Assembly: GCA_021798115.1 (NCBI GenBank)
Contig: JAJZYM010000005.1
Span: 1 to 64,000, forward strand
Direction of reading: 5' to 3'
DNA length: 64,000 nucleotides
From: Pseudomonadota bacterium
Lineage (GTDB): Bacteria; Pseudomonadota; Gammaproteobacteria; JAKAQQ01
Part shown: positions 36,855 through 45,877 of the stretch, piece by piece
How positions within the stretch are numbered: position 1 is the stretch's first letter
How the letters are laid out: every line of letters starts with the position of its first letter
Notes under the pieces: generated by a model
Databases searched by the model: none
The model's input: the letters and a program-made list of their open reading frames with translations, nothing else
What the model was told of the DNA's origin: nothing
Translations under genes and position numbers: made by a program

Positions 36855-37445
36855 TCAACGCGGGGGGGGCAGACGTGGAAGGAGAAGGCCCGTGCGTGTT
36901 CGGTAATCTTCGTAGCGTGTTCCGAAGTTCCCGAGCATGTAGGATTCTTCGATCCGTGCCTTGATCACGAAGCCCCACGCGACCGCGATCAGAACAAACA
37001 CAAGAAGAAGGTTCTCTTCGACCACGGCCGTCCCGAGAAGAGCCAGGATGAGCCCTGTGTAAATGGGATGGCGCACAAACCTGTACGGTCCGGTGGTGAT
37101 CAGCTCGTGATCTTGCTTGAGTGTGACCCGGCCGCTCCAATTGCCACCGAGCGTGAAGCGTGCCCAGATGGCCAGCGCGAAACCCAGGTACAGCAGCGCC
37201 AACCCCACGGCAGACCCCCAAAGAGGGCGCGGGGAACTGAGAGGCTCCTTCAGCTGGCCGGGCCAGAAATGATGCGTCAGGGCGAGAGCCACGGCGAGGG
37301 CGAGGAAGGGGGGGAGCATGCGTCGGAAGAACGTGACAAAGTTCTCCGCCTTGATCGTCTTTTTGTGGTTGAGACGTGCGCTGAGAATCCAGATCGCCCC
37401 CCACGTCAGCCAACTGAACCAGATCAGGTTGTGCAGGCTGATCAT
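36855..37445 (-). CDS. Isoprenylcysteine carboxyl methyltransferase (ICMT)-family membrane protein
   Basis: LIWFSWLTWGAIWILSARLNHKKTIKAE...HELITTGPYRFVRHPIYTGLILALLGTAVV. Confidence 0.88.
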   Translation of the reverse strand: MISLHNLIWFSWLTWGAIWILSARLNHKKTIKAENFVTFFRRMLPPFLALAVALALTHHFWPGQLKEPLSSPRPLWGSAVGLALLYLGFALAIWARFTLGGNWSGRVTLKQDHELITTGPYRFVRHPIYTGLILALLGTAVVEENLLLVFVLIAVAWGFVIKARIEESYMLGNFGTRYEDYRTRTGLLLPRLPPPR

Positions 37446-37524
37446 GATGTTTCCCTCGGACGCGCCCGGGTGGACCTGCTAAATTCTAGCCTACCATGTT
37501 TGGGTCTTCGTTGAGTGGCGCACC

Positions 37525-38343
37525 ATGCTCGCTTTGCTGGCCGTTGGTCTCTACTTCGTTTCGGCGCTGGTCCTGGCCCAAACCTACCGTCCCGGGGCCC
37601 GAGGCGCACTCCTCCGGCGACGTCGGATCGCTGTTTTTCTGGCGGCCTTGGCTCTGACTCTCCAGGCCGTCGGGTTGTTCCGGGTCATGGATACGCCTTC
37701 ACCCATCAATCTCGATCTTGGCAACGCCCTGGATCTCACGGGCGCTGCGGTCGTTTTCGTCGTGCTGGTGGGCTCGTTTTTCGAGCCGGTCGCTCCGGCC
37801 GGCGTCCTTGTCTTTCCTCTGGCGTCCGTGACGGTTCTCACGCCTTTTGTGCACGAAACACCGTTTGTTGTCCATACCGGGCACACGCTTCTCGATGTGC
37901 ACATCGTCCTGGCTGTCCTGGCGTACGCGATTCTCGCGTTGGCCGCCTCGGAAGCGATCATGCTCTGGGTGCAAGAGTCACGCCTCAAGCGGGCACACGG
38001 GTCGGAGGTTTTTCAGGGATTTCCTCCGCTTCTTCTCACCGAACGGATGCTCTTTCAGCTCATCACCGCCGGGTTCATTCTGCTCACGTTCGTGCTCGTG
38101 AGCGGGTTGGTCTACCTCCACGAGCTTGTGGTGCTGCATCTTATTCCGAAGGCCGCCATCTCGTTGTTGGCGTGGCTCGTTTTGGGCGGACTTTTGTACG
38201 GACGTCGGCGCTACGGTTGGCGCGGACGTGTCGCGGCGGGGTGGACGCTCGGGGCGTTCACCTTACTCGTTCTCGCCTATCTCGGAACCAAACTCCTTTG
38301 GGAGCTGGCCGCCGCCGCGCCCGTTCATCCTATCCTCAGCTGA
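37525..38343 (+). CDS. Cytochrome c assembly (CcsA/CcmC/YpjD-like) membrane protein
   Basis: FVVHTGHTLLDVHIVLAVLAYAILALAASEAIMLWVQESRLKR...PPLLLTERMLFQLITAGFILLTFVLVSGLVY. Confidence 0.85.
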   Translation: MLALLAVGLYFVSALVLAQTYRPGARGALLRRRRIAVFLAALALTLQAVGLFRVMDTPSPINLDLGNALDLTGAAVVFVVLVGSFFEPVAPAGVLVFPLASVTVLTPFVHETPFVVHTGHTLLDVHIVLAVLAYAILALAASEAIMLWVQESRLKRAHGSEVFQGFPPLLLTERMLFQLITAGFILLTFVLVSGLVYLHELVVLHLIPKAAISLLAWLVLGGLLYGRRRYGWRGRVAAGWTLGAFTLLVLAYLGTKLLWELAAAAPVHPILS

Positions 38344-38346
38344 TTT

Positions 38347-38367
38347 GACCTTTAACGTTCAAAGGTC
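38347..38367. terminator. Bidirectional terminator-like palindrome between convergent ccsA-like gene and murU
   Basis: GACCTTT-AACGTTC-AAAGGTC; overlaps the murU stop codon. Confidence 0.5.
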
Positions 38368-39045
38368 GTCGAGAATGCCCGCCCGGGCGTCAGACTCGAG
38401 CTCGGCGAGAACACGATGGGTCCCGACGTCCCACCAACGGCCCCCGTGCACGGTGCCGGCCAGTCGGTTGGCTCTGGCGGCCTTGTCGAGGAGCGGGCGT
38501 AGGGGCGCGCTCTCGGGTGTCCACGGCTTGAAAAACGATTGACGGTAGAAGCCGATCCCCGCGTAGGTGAGGCGGTTTTCTTCATCATCGAGGCGAACGC
38601 GTCCTTCACGACAAGCGTAATCCCCCCTGGGGTGTTCCGGAGGGTTGGGAACCAGAACGATGCGTGCGTCGTCACCGGGTGAAAGAATCGTCTGTGAGAG
38701 ATCGACATCGGAGAGGACGTCGGCGTTGTGGACGAGAAAGGGATCGCTGTTGACGAGACCTCGGGCGAGGACCCGGCGGATTCCTCCCGCGGTCTCGAGG
38801 GCGGGAAATTCGGGGCTGTAAACAATCTTGAGCCCGTAGCGGCTTCCGTCGCCTAAAGCTTCTTGGATTTCCGCACCAAGCCAGCAAACGTTGATGATCG
38901 CACGTCGGACCCCGAATCGTTGCAGGCGCCGAAGGACGTGTCCCACGAGCGGGGTATTCCCAATCTCGAGAAGAGCCTTGGGTTTGTGGTCTGTGAGTGG
39001 CCGCAGCCGCTCGCCCCGACCCGCCGCCAGGACTACCGCGTCCAT
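38359..39045 (-). CDS. murU: N-acetylmuramate alpha-1-phosphate uridylyltransferase (nucleotidyltransferase)
   Basis: MDAVVLAAGRGERLRPLTDHKPKALLEIGNTPLVGHVLRRLQRFGVRRAIINVCWLG; adjacent to amgK. Confidence 0.93.
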   Translation of the reverse strand: MDAVVLAAGRGERLRPLTDHKPKALLEIGNTPLVGHVLRRLQRFGVRRAIINVCWLGAEIQEALGDGSRYGLKIVYSPEFPALETAGGIRRVLARGLVNSDPFLVHNADVLSDVDLSQTILSPGDDARIVLVPNPPEHPRGDYACREGRVRLDDEENRLTYAGIGFYRQSFFKPWTPESAPLRPLLDKAARANRLAGTVHGGRWWDVGTHRVLAELESDARAGILDDL

Positions 39046-40076
39046 GTCTCGTTTCCGAACACGCGTTCGCGCGCCTCCTTGAGGCGAGGGACCACGAAAG
39101 CTTGAAGGGTGTCCGCCAATGGTGCGACGAGCGGTCGTTCACGGGCCAGACGCACAATGTAGCCGAGCGTTCGTGGAATACTGTCGAGATAGCCCCTCTT
39201 CCCGTCGCGCCAAAAGAGACGGGCGAAGATGCCCGCCGCTTTGAGGTGGCGCTGAACGCCGATGAGATCAAACTGGAAAAGCAAGGTCTCTTCATCGGGC
39301 AGGTCCCGGCAGTGGGGTGTCATGAGATCGTGGTACTTCACGAGCCACCGACGCTGTTCCTCACGGGACCAGTCGATGTAACAGTCCTTGAGCAGCGAGA
39401 CGAGATCGTAGGTGATGGGACCCCAGACGGCGTCTTGGAAGTCGATGACCCCCGGTGAGGGGGGGGCGAGGAAGAGGTTGCGGCTGTGGTAATCCCGGTG
39501 GGTGAACCGTTGCGGGGTGCAGAGGGCTTCCGCAACGAGACGATCGGCCAGTGGGGCGAGAACGGTCCGAATCTCAGACGCCGGCACCTCCAGGTGCCGC
39601 TCGAGGAGCCAGTGGGGGAAGAGCTCCATCTCCTCGCGCAACCGTCTTTCGTCGTAGGCCGGGAGCCCGTCGTCGGGAACGTGCGTTTGCATGAGCACAA
39701 GGGTTTCAAGAGCGGTCTCGATCGCCTGTTCCCACATCGGATCGTGCCGATCGTGGACGCGGGCGTAGGAGTCGTCGCCGAGGTCCTCCATGAGAACGAA
39801 ACCCTGTTGTGGGTCGGCGGCCTCGATTCTGGGGACGTGAACACCGGCTTGAGAGAGAAGCCGGGAAACATGCAGCCACGGGCGGATGTTCTCGCGGTCG
39901 GGAGGTGCGTCCATGGCGATCAGGGGTGTTTCGTCTTTGAGATGCAGGCGGAAATAGCGGCGGAAAGAAGCGTCCGAGGCCGCGGGGGTGATCTCGGTGT
40001 GGGAGTAGTTCTGATCTCTCAGCCAGAGGCGGAGTGTTTCGAGGCGTTCATCGCGGGGTGTCGCGTTCAACATCAT
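39033..40076 (-). CDS. amgK: N-acetylmuramate/N-acetylglucosamine kinase (APH-like)
   Basis: SDASFRRYFRLHLKDETPLIAMDAPPDRENIRPWLHVSRLL...FTHRDYHSRNLFLAPPSPGVIDFQDAVWGPITYDLVSLLKDCYIDW. Confidence 0.93.
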   Translation of the reverse strand: MMLNATPRDERLETLRLWLRDQNYSHTEITPAASDASFRRYFRLHLKDETPLIAMDAPPDRENIRPWLHVSRLLSQAGVHVPRIEAADPQQGFVLMEDLGDDSYARVHDRHDPMWEQAIETALETLVLMQTHVPDDGLPAYDERRLREEMELFPHWLLERHLEVPASEIRTVLAPLADRLVAEALCTPQRFTHRDYHSRNLFLAPPSPGVIDFQDAVWGPITYDLVSLLKDCYIDWSREEQRRWLVKYHDLMTPHCRDLPDEETLLFQFDLIGVQRHLKAAGIFARLFWRDGKRGYLDSIPRTLGYIVRLARERPLVAPLADTLQAFVVPRLKEARERVFGNETWTR

Positions 40077-40182
40077 GGTCCTGAGGAGAGGCTGTGGGCG
40101 ACGGCGGCAGCAAGGGTGAGGCTGAAAGAGGAGCCTTTGGGGTTGGAAAAAGCTTTCGTGGGCCACATGTGAGGGTGGCATG

Positions 40183-40219
40183 CACGAGAGCCGCCCTCAC
40201 GGGTGAGGGCGAACTCGTG
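40183..40219. terminator. Two-tier inverted repeat between the S8 protease gene and amgK
   Basis: CACGAG-agcc-GCCCTCAC-gg-GTGAGGGC-gaa-CTCGTG. Confidence 0.5.
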
Positions 40220-40311
40220 TCCCGGCGCTACCTGTGCTCGGTGTATCCAACCGAGGCTCGTTCCCACGGTTGACGACAGGCCTCGGAGGGATGGTCCTCT
40301 CAGTGCAGGGT

Positions 40312-42300
40312 TCACTTCACGCGCTTGGCCGATACCCGCACGAGGACCATCAGGAGAAGAAGTTCGAGCGCGACGAAATCGAGCCCTCCGCCTCCTCCTC
40401 CCCCGCTGCTGCTGCCGCTGCCCGATGAGGTGGTTCCCGAAGCGGTCCCGGGACCGATGACACTCGGTGCGTTCGCGAGATTGGGGATCCCGTAGCCGTA
40501 GATGTCACTTTGATTGTCTGTGAGAGGGCCGGGATTCGGTTGCTGTGTGCTCAGCTTCTCGAGTGAAGTGATCGGGTTGGCGTTCGGCTGGTACTGCATG
40601 AGGAGTGCCAGGAGAGCCGCGATGTGGGGGGCCGCGGCCGAAGTTCCACAGAAGGGGTTCGGGAAACCTCCGATTCCGGCGTCCGAAACGCAATCCACAC
40701 CGGTAAAGTCGGGCTTCGTGATTTCCTCGGCGGACGGAAATTCGAATTCGACGGGTCCCTGCGAGCTGTAGGGCTCGATTGTGGCCGAGCTCGTTCCGAC
40801 GAGTTGCCAGTCCATGGCGCCCACGGTTGTCTCTTGGGGCAGTGCCGACTGGCCGTAGATGCTCCCCGAGGGCGTGTCGGGGCTGGTCAGAACTTCATTG
40901 GATTTGGTGGAAAAGACAAGAACCTTGAGCTTGGTCCCCGGGGCGGGGAGGCCGTTGCAGAGAAAAACACGGAGATAGACGGTGGCCCCATTCGTCGACG
41001 AGGGGTTCTGCCAGACGTTCCCCTGTACCGGATTGGGGCCCGGGCCGTTTGAGCACGCCGCCGAGGTTCCGCTGGGCGGGCTCGGGCACCCCGTGGTCGG
41101 GTCGTACTGTCCTTGGTTGCAGGTGACAGGGGCTGTCCCCGCATTGGTTGACCAATCCTGGCTCGTGTAGAGGCCCACGTCGTAATCGCCGACGGGCGCG
41201 GTCCACGGGTCGTCCCACTCGACGATGTAGCCGATCTGGTCACCGGGCTGAACCGTGATGACAAGAGACCCCCCCTTCCCACCGTAGTCCGAGCAGGCCG
41301 GGCTGCTCGTGCTGTTCGGGCAGAAATCCTCTTCGTCCGTGTAGGTATTGCCGTTCAGGGTGTAGCCGCTCGCCCCGGTCTTGTTGGTGGGGATCGTCTT
41401 GGGATCCCATGTCCCCTGCCAGTAGGCCTGGGCGTCGTTCCCGGCGGCCGTCACGAGATGGACGTTGGGGTTTTGACTCGCGAAGCTGGCCACAGCCGTG
41501 GCGAAGCTTCCGTTCCCGAACATGTCGACGCCGGGGAAGCCAAGATCATCGACAATGATGTTGGCGTGGAAGTTGCTGCTTTCGAAATCGTCCAGGCACT
41601 GGACAAACTGGACGTCAGTCTGTGGGCCACAAAAACCGAGCTGAGCGCCCGGAGCCAGCGCGTAGACGATGGACATCATGGCGATGCCTTCTTCTCCAGA
41701 GGAGCCAAATTTCGAATCGTTGGGATCAACCCAGACGTTACTGGGCAAATTCCCGGAGCTGATCGCTTCTTGAAGATCGGTGGCTCCGTCGGAGATGACC
41801 CCGACGCTGATTCCATGGCCGGTCATACCGGTTTCCTGGCGAAATTGGGCGGCGCCCAAGACCTTGTCACCTTGCGAGATCACTTGGGTTGCGGGCAACG
41901 CGTAGTGCGGAAGGTCGATCGAACGCACGCCTTCGATGTGGGACGCGCGCAGAATAGCCTGGGGGTTGAGCCAAACGTCGATCGCATGCATCGCCCCGAC
42001 CGAGGCGACGATGCGACCACTGAGGGCCCTGAGCTCTGTCGCGATCGTGGTTCGGGTGCCGGGTTTCACGTGGAGCTGGACCTCGACTCGCCCCTGTGCG
42101 TCACGTTCAGCCACAAGTGGACGCGCGTGTGGATGTGCGGGGATTGCCGCGCCCAGCTGCAAGGGGAGGGATGTCGCCAAGACCGCACGAAGTCGGGGCC
42201 CGAGAAGAGCCCCGTTGGGGGTCGTCGCAAAGGCGCGGGACAGAATCACCAAGGTCGCAAAGATCAGCGCTGTGGACAGGGTGGGGCGGTTGGGTCTCAT
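40312..42300 (-). CDS. Atypical S8-family serine peptidase, exported, with Gly-rich/TM/basic C-terminal sorting-like tail
   Basis: GISVGVISDGATDLQ (Asp), GEEGIAMMSIVYALAPGAQL (Glu at the usual His site), VHLVTAAGNDA (oxyanion Asn), FCGTSAAAPHIAALLALL (Ser); C-terminus SSGSGSSSGGGGGGGLDFVALELLLLMVLVRVSAKRVK. Confidence 0.88.
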   Translation of the reverse strand: MRPNRPTLSTALIFATLVILSRAFATTPNGALLGPRLRAVLATSLPLQLGAAIPAHPHARPLVAERDAQGRVEVQLHVKPGTRTTIATELRALSGRIVASVGAMHAIDVWLNPQAILRASHIEGVRSIDLPHYALPATQVISQGDKVLGAAQFRQETGMTGHGISVGVISDGATDLQEAISSGNLPSNVWVDPNDSKFGSSGEEGIAMMSIVYALAPGAQLGFCGPQTDVQFVQCLDDFESSNFHANIIVDDLGFPGVDMFGNGSFATAVASFASQNPNVHLVTAAGNDAQAYWQGTWDPKTIPTNKTGASGYTLNGNTYTDEEDFCPNSTSSPACSDYGGKGGSLVITVQPGDQIGYIVEWDDPWTAPVGDYDVGLYTSQDWSTNAGTAPVTCNQGQYDPTTGCPSPPSGTSAACSNGPGPNPVQGNVWQNPSSTNGATVYLRVFLCNGLPAPGTKLKVLVFSTKSNEVLTSPDTPSGSIYGQSALPQETTVGAMDWQLVGTSSATIEPYSSQGPVEFEFPSAEEITKPDFTGVDCVSDAGIGGFPNPFCGTSAAAPHIAALLALLMQYQPNANPITSLEKLSTQQPNPGPLTDNQSDIYGYGIPNLANAPSVIGPGTASGTTSSGSGSSSGGGGGGGLDFVALELLLLMVLVRVSAKRVK

Positions 42301-42777
42301 GAATCTCTGGCTCCAGAAAAACCATAAAGGCTTCCTTAGCCGTTCTCCCCGATTTCAGGGAGAGCCGTTGTGCCGCCTTTACACAACACAACACCCTTTA
42401 GCTTAGCGGAAGTCGCGCCCCCCTTCATTTTTTTTTGCACGCTGCAGGGGCACGGAAGCGCGAGGGGCAGGGTCATCGTGGCAATGAGGGCCTGTGTTCG
42501 TTGGTATCCTTTTGCTCCGAAGGTTCGGGATACCTACGACGCCGCGTGTGGATCGCTCCCGAGCGCCGTCGTCACGACGGGGCCCCGTGTCGCCGAGGCC
42601 ACTCTCCCTGAACCAAGGAGCTGGGAGAGTCTCCCTTCCGCAGGTCACGACGGGGTGTCCCGCAGCCTGCGTTTCCGAAGTCTGCACATGCCCGGACAGA
42701 GATGGACCTGGCGTCCAGATCGGCGTGGCCCGAGCGATCCGCCCCTTCCTGAACGGCGGGGCATGCCGTCCAGCGGG

Positions 42778-45700
42778 TCAGGCCGTTTCTCCGGAAGGAA
42801 GTGCCGTGTGGGTACGGTCGTGCCCAATGTAGGTGTAGAGAACCGGAACGACGTAGAGCGAGAAAAGCGCTCCGATCGCAAGGCCGGTGGCAATCACGAG
42901 TCCCATGTTGTAGCGGCTGACGGCGCCGGCCCCCGAGGCGAAAACCAGCGGCAGAACGCCGATCACCATAGCACCGGTGGTCATCAGAATCGGGCGCAAA
43001 CGGATGCTGGATGCCTTACGGACCGAGGCGAAGCGGTCGAGACCCTCCGTTTCCTGGATGGAGTTTGCGAACTGGACGATGAGGATGCCCTGTTTGGTAA
43101 TCAGCCCGATGAGCGTCACCAGGCCAACCTCGGTGTAGATGTTCAGGGTGGCGGCTCCGAGATAAAGGAACGCCAGGGCGCCCGAGACGGCCATGGGGAC
43201 GGTGATCAGCACGATCCAGGGATCGCGGAAACTTTCGAACTGCGCCGCAAGAAGCAGATAGACGAGCACGATCGAGAGGAGAAAGATCCACACGATGGTG
43301 TTGCCCTGCTGGATGTACTGGCGTGAGCTGGATGCGTAATTGATCGTGAAGCCCGCGGGCAGAACCTTTGCGGCGAGACGACGCAGCTCGGAAAGAGCCT
43401 GACCCAAGGTGACTCCGGGCATCATGACCCCTTCGACAGTGGCGGAGTTGAGTTGTTGAAACTGAGGAAGGAATTCCGGTTCGACCGTGGTGTGCGTGTC
43501 GACCAGTGTGGCGAGCGGAACAAGCTGCCCGCCCGACGTCGGGACGTAGTAGCGACGAAGCGCGTTCGCCTGAAGCCGGAAGCGGTCGGGCACTTGCGGG
43601 ATGACCTTGTAGCTGCGGCCTTTGAGGTTGAAGCGATTGACGTAATTCCCGCCGAGCAGTGGGGCGAGAGCGGCTCCGATGTCCTGCATGGTGATGCCGA
43701 GACTCGCGGCGAGACGGCGGTGGATGCGCAGGGTGATCTCAGGATTGTCGTAGCGGAGGTCCTTGGTGAGGAAGGTAAATTTCCCCGTACCCATGGCAGC
43801 CCCGATGAGCGCGTTGGCTGCGTGATCGATCGTGCGGTAGCTCCGTGTACTCGTCAGAACGAACTGAATGGGGAATCCTCCCGCCGTCCCGGGAAGGGAG
43901 GGTTTGGGGAAGGCCGCGGCCTGAAGACCGGCCAAGCGGTTGAGTTTCGCCTGGACGAGCGGCATCAGAGCCATTTGTGAGACGGAGCGCTGGCTCCAGG
44001 GGACGAGCTTCATTCCGCTTAAGAGCGAGTTGTCACCGGCCCCTCCCGTCAGGGAAATGCCGTCGATCTGGAAGGCCTGTTTGGTCTCGGGGAAACTGCG
44101 GAAAATCTTGTAGATCGTTCGGCTGCTCTGTTCCAGATACTGCAGTGTCGCCGTAGGCGGTGCGGTGCCCGAGACCAGGATCAGCCCTTGGTCTTCCGTT
44201 GGAGCAAGTTCTTTGGGCGTGCCGAGAAAGAAAATCGGGATGGCGACGAGAACGGCCAAAGCGATGACGAGTATCACCCCGCGCATGTCGAGAGCGAATT
44301 CCAGAGAGCGATCGTACAGCGCGCGAAGTTTCTCAAAGGCCGCATCGAGAGCGTGGCCGAAGCCTTTGGGCGGGGTGCGTTTGAGGATGCGCCCCGAGAG
44401 CATGGGCGAGAGTGTGAGTGCGACGATGGCCGAAACGATGACGGTGAAGACCAGCGTGAACGCGAACTCGGCGAAGAGGGCCCCCGTGAGGCCGCCCGTG
44501 AGGCCGACCGGGATGAAGACGGCCACGAGGGTGGTGGCCATGACGATGATGGGGGCGGCCAATTCTCGGATGCCGAGCCGGGCCGCTTCCAGGGGGGGGT
44601 GCCCTTCCTCCATGTGGCGGTGGACGTTTTCCACCACGATGATGGCGTCGTCGACCACGAGCCCGATTGCCAGGATGACAGCGAGCAGCGTCAACAGATT
44701 GATCGTGTAGTGAGCGAGCTCCATGAAGATGCCGGCGCCCACGATGGACAACGGAATGGCGACCGCGGGAATGAAAAGCGAGCGCAAGGATCCCAGAAAG
44801 AGGTAAATCACCAGAACCACGATGGCCAGGGTAATGGCGATGGTGACCATCACTTCGTGGATGGAGCTCAAGATAAAAGCCGATCCGTCGTAGGGGATGG
44901 CGGCGTGGATGCCCGGAGGGAGATTGGACTCGAGCCGATGAAAAATGCGGTGAACTCCTGAGGCCACGCTCAGGCTGTTGGCGTTGGGTGTGGCGAACAC
45001 ACCGACAAAGACCGCGGGGATGCCGTCGTAGAAAACCGCCTGGTTGTAATTTTGTGCGCCCAAAACGACGTGCGCGATGTCTTTCAGTCGGATCAGTGTG
45101 TTGCCGACGTGTTCGACGACGAGGTTGCGGAAGGCCTGCACGGTGTGCAGCGAGGTGGTGGCGCGGATCGTGCGTGCGATGAGTTCCGATCGGGTGCGTC
45201 CGACGGCGCTGACGAAGTTGTTGGCGGCCAGAGCGGCCTCAACTTGCTGCGGGCTGATGTTGAGAGACGCCATCCGGTTGGGGTTGAGCCACACCCGAAC
45301 GGCAAAACTGTTGCCGCTCGGACCCGTGCCTGCCGGAACGATCTGCGCCTGGCCCACACCCGGGACACTCTGAATGTCGGGTTGCGCGACCCGCAGTACG
45401 TAGTCGTTGACCTGCTGTTGATTCAAATGTTTGCTGTAGAACGCGAGATACATCAGGGCGGTCTGGTTGCCAACCGTTTCGTTGACGACCGGTGTTTGCG
45501 TTCCGTTCGGGAGCTGACTTTCCACCTGTTGCACTTTGGAAAGAATCTGCGCGAGCGCGGCGTTGGGGTTGTAGTTGAGCTTGACGTAAACGGTGATTGT
45601 GGACACGCTTTGCGCGCTCGATCCGGTCATGTAGTCGATGCCCGGTGCGGAGGCGATGGACTGTTCAAGACGGGTGGTCACAAATCCCTGAACGGTGCTC

Positions 45701-45867
45701 GGGCTGGCCCCGGGGTACGCTGTGGTGACCGTGATCAGCGTGCTGACGACCTTGGGATATTGCCGCACGGTCATCGTGCTCCACGCGCTCAGCCCAAGGA
45801 GCAGGATGACGAGGTTGAGCGAGGTGGCAAGAACCGGTCGCCGGATGAAGGTATCTGTGAAACTCAT
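42778..45867 (-). CDS. RND multidrug efflux permease (AcrB/MexB/HAE1 type)
   Basis: MSFTDTFIRRPVLATSLNLVILLLGLSAWSTMTVRQYPKV...LAIGLVVDDAIIVVENVHRHMEEG...; C-terminal VVPVLYTYIG. Confidence 0.96.
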   Translation of the reverse strand: MSFTDTFIRRPVLATSLNLVILLLGLSAWSTMTVRQYPKVVSTLITVTTAYPGASPSTVQGFVTTRLEQSIASAPGIDYMTGSSAQSVSTITVYVKLNYNPNAALAQILSKVQQVESQLPNGTQTPVVNETVGNQTALMYLAFYSKHLNQQQVNDYVLRVAQPDIQSVPGVGQAQIVPAGTGPSGNSFAVRVWLNPNRMASLNISPQQVEAALAANNFVSAVGRTRSELIARTIRATTSLHTVQAFRNLVVEHVGNTLIRLKDIAHVVLGAQNYNQAVFYDGIPAVFVGVFATPNANSLSVASGVHRIFHRLESNLPPGIHAAIPYDGSAFILSSIHEVMVTIAITLAIVVLVIYLFLGSLRSLFIPAVAIPLSIVGAGIFMELAHYTINLLTLLAVILAIGLVVDDAIIVVENVHRHMEEGHPPLEAARLGIRELAAPIIVMATTLVAVFIPVGLTGGLTGALFAEFAFTLVFTVIVSAIVALTLSPMLSGRILKRTPPKGFGHALDAAFEKLRALYDRSLEFALDMRGVILVIALAVLVAIPIFFLGTPKELAPTEDQGLILVSGTAPPTATLQYLEQSSRTIYKIFRSFPETKQAFQIDGISLTGGAGDNSLLSGMKLVPWSQRSVSQMALMPLVQAKLNRLAGLQAAAFPKPSLPGTAGGFPIQFVLTSTRSYRTIDHAANALIGAAMGTGKFTFLTKDLRYDNPEITLRIHRRLAASLGITMQDIGAALAPLLGGNYVNRFNLKGRSYKVIPQVPDRFRLQANALRRYYVPTSGGQLVPLATLVDTHTTVEPEFLPQFQQLNSATVEGVMMPGVTLGQALSELRRLAAKVLPAGFTINYASSSRQYIQQGNTIVWIFLLSIVLVYLLLAAQFESFRDPWIVLITVPMAVSGALAFLYLGAATLNIYTEVGLVTLIGLITKQGILIVQFANSIQETEGLDRFASVRKASSIRLRPILMTTGAMVIGVLPLVFASGAGAVSRYNMGLVIATGLAIGALFSLYVVPVLYTYIGHDRTHTALPSGETA

Positions 45868-45877
45868 GTTCGTAGGT

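Noticed and set aside
36793-37413. Upstream extension of the 36346..37413 minus ORF
   Set aside because: Overlaps ICMT antisense-frame and is Arg/Ser-rich; a signal peptide and lipobox start clearly at 36792.
42602-42629. CTCTCCC-N14-GGGAGAG inverted repeat in the RND/S8 intergenic region
   Set aside because: Long loop and no T-tract; not supportable as a terminator or operator.
42370-43326. 318-aa plus-strand ORF in the S8/RND intergenic region
   Set aside because: Runs antisense into the RND permease; charged low-complexity C-terminus; no domain.
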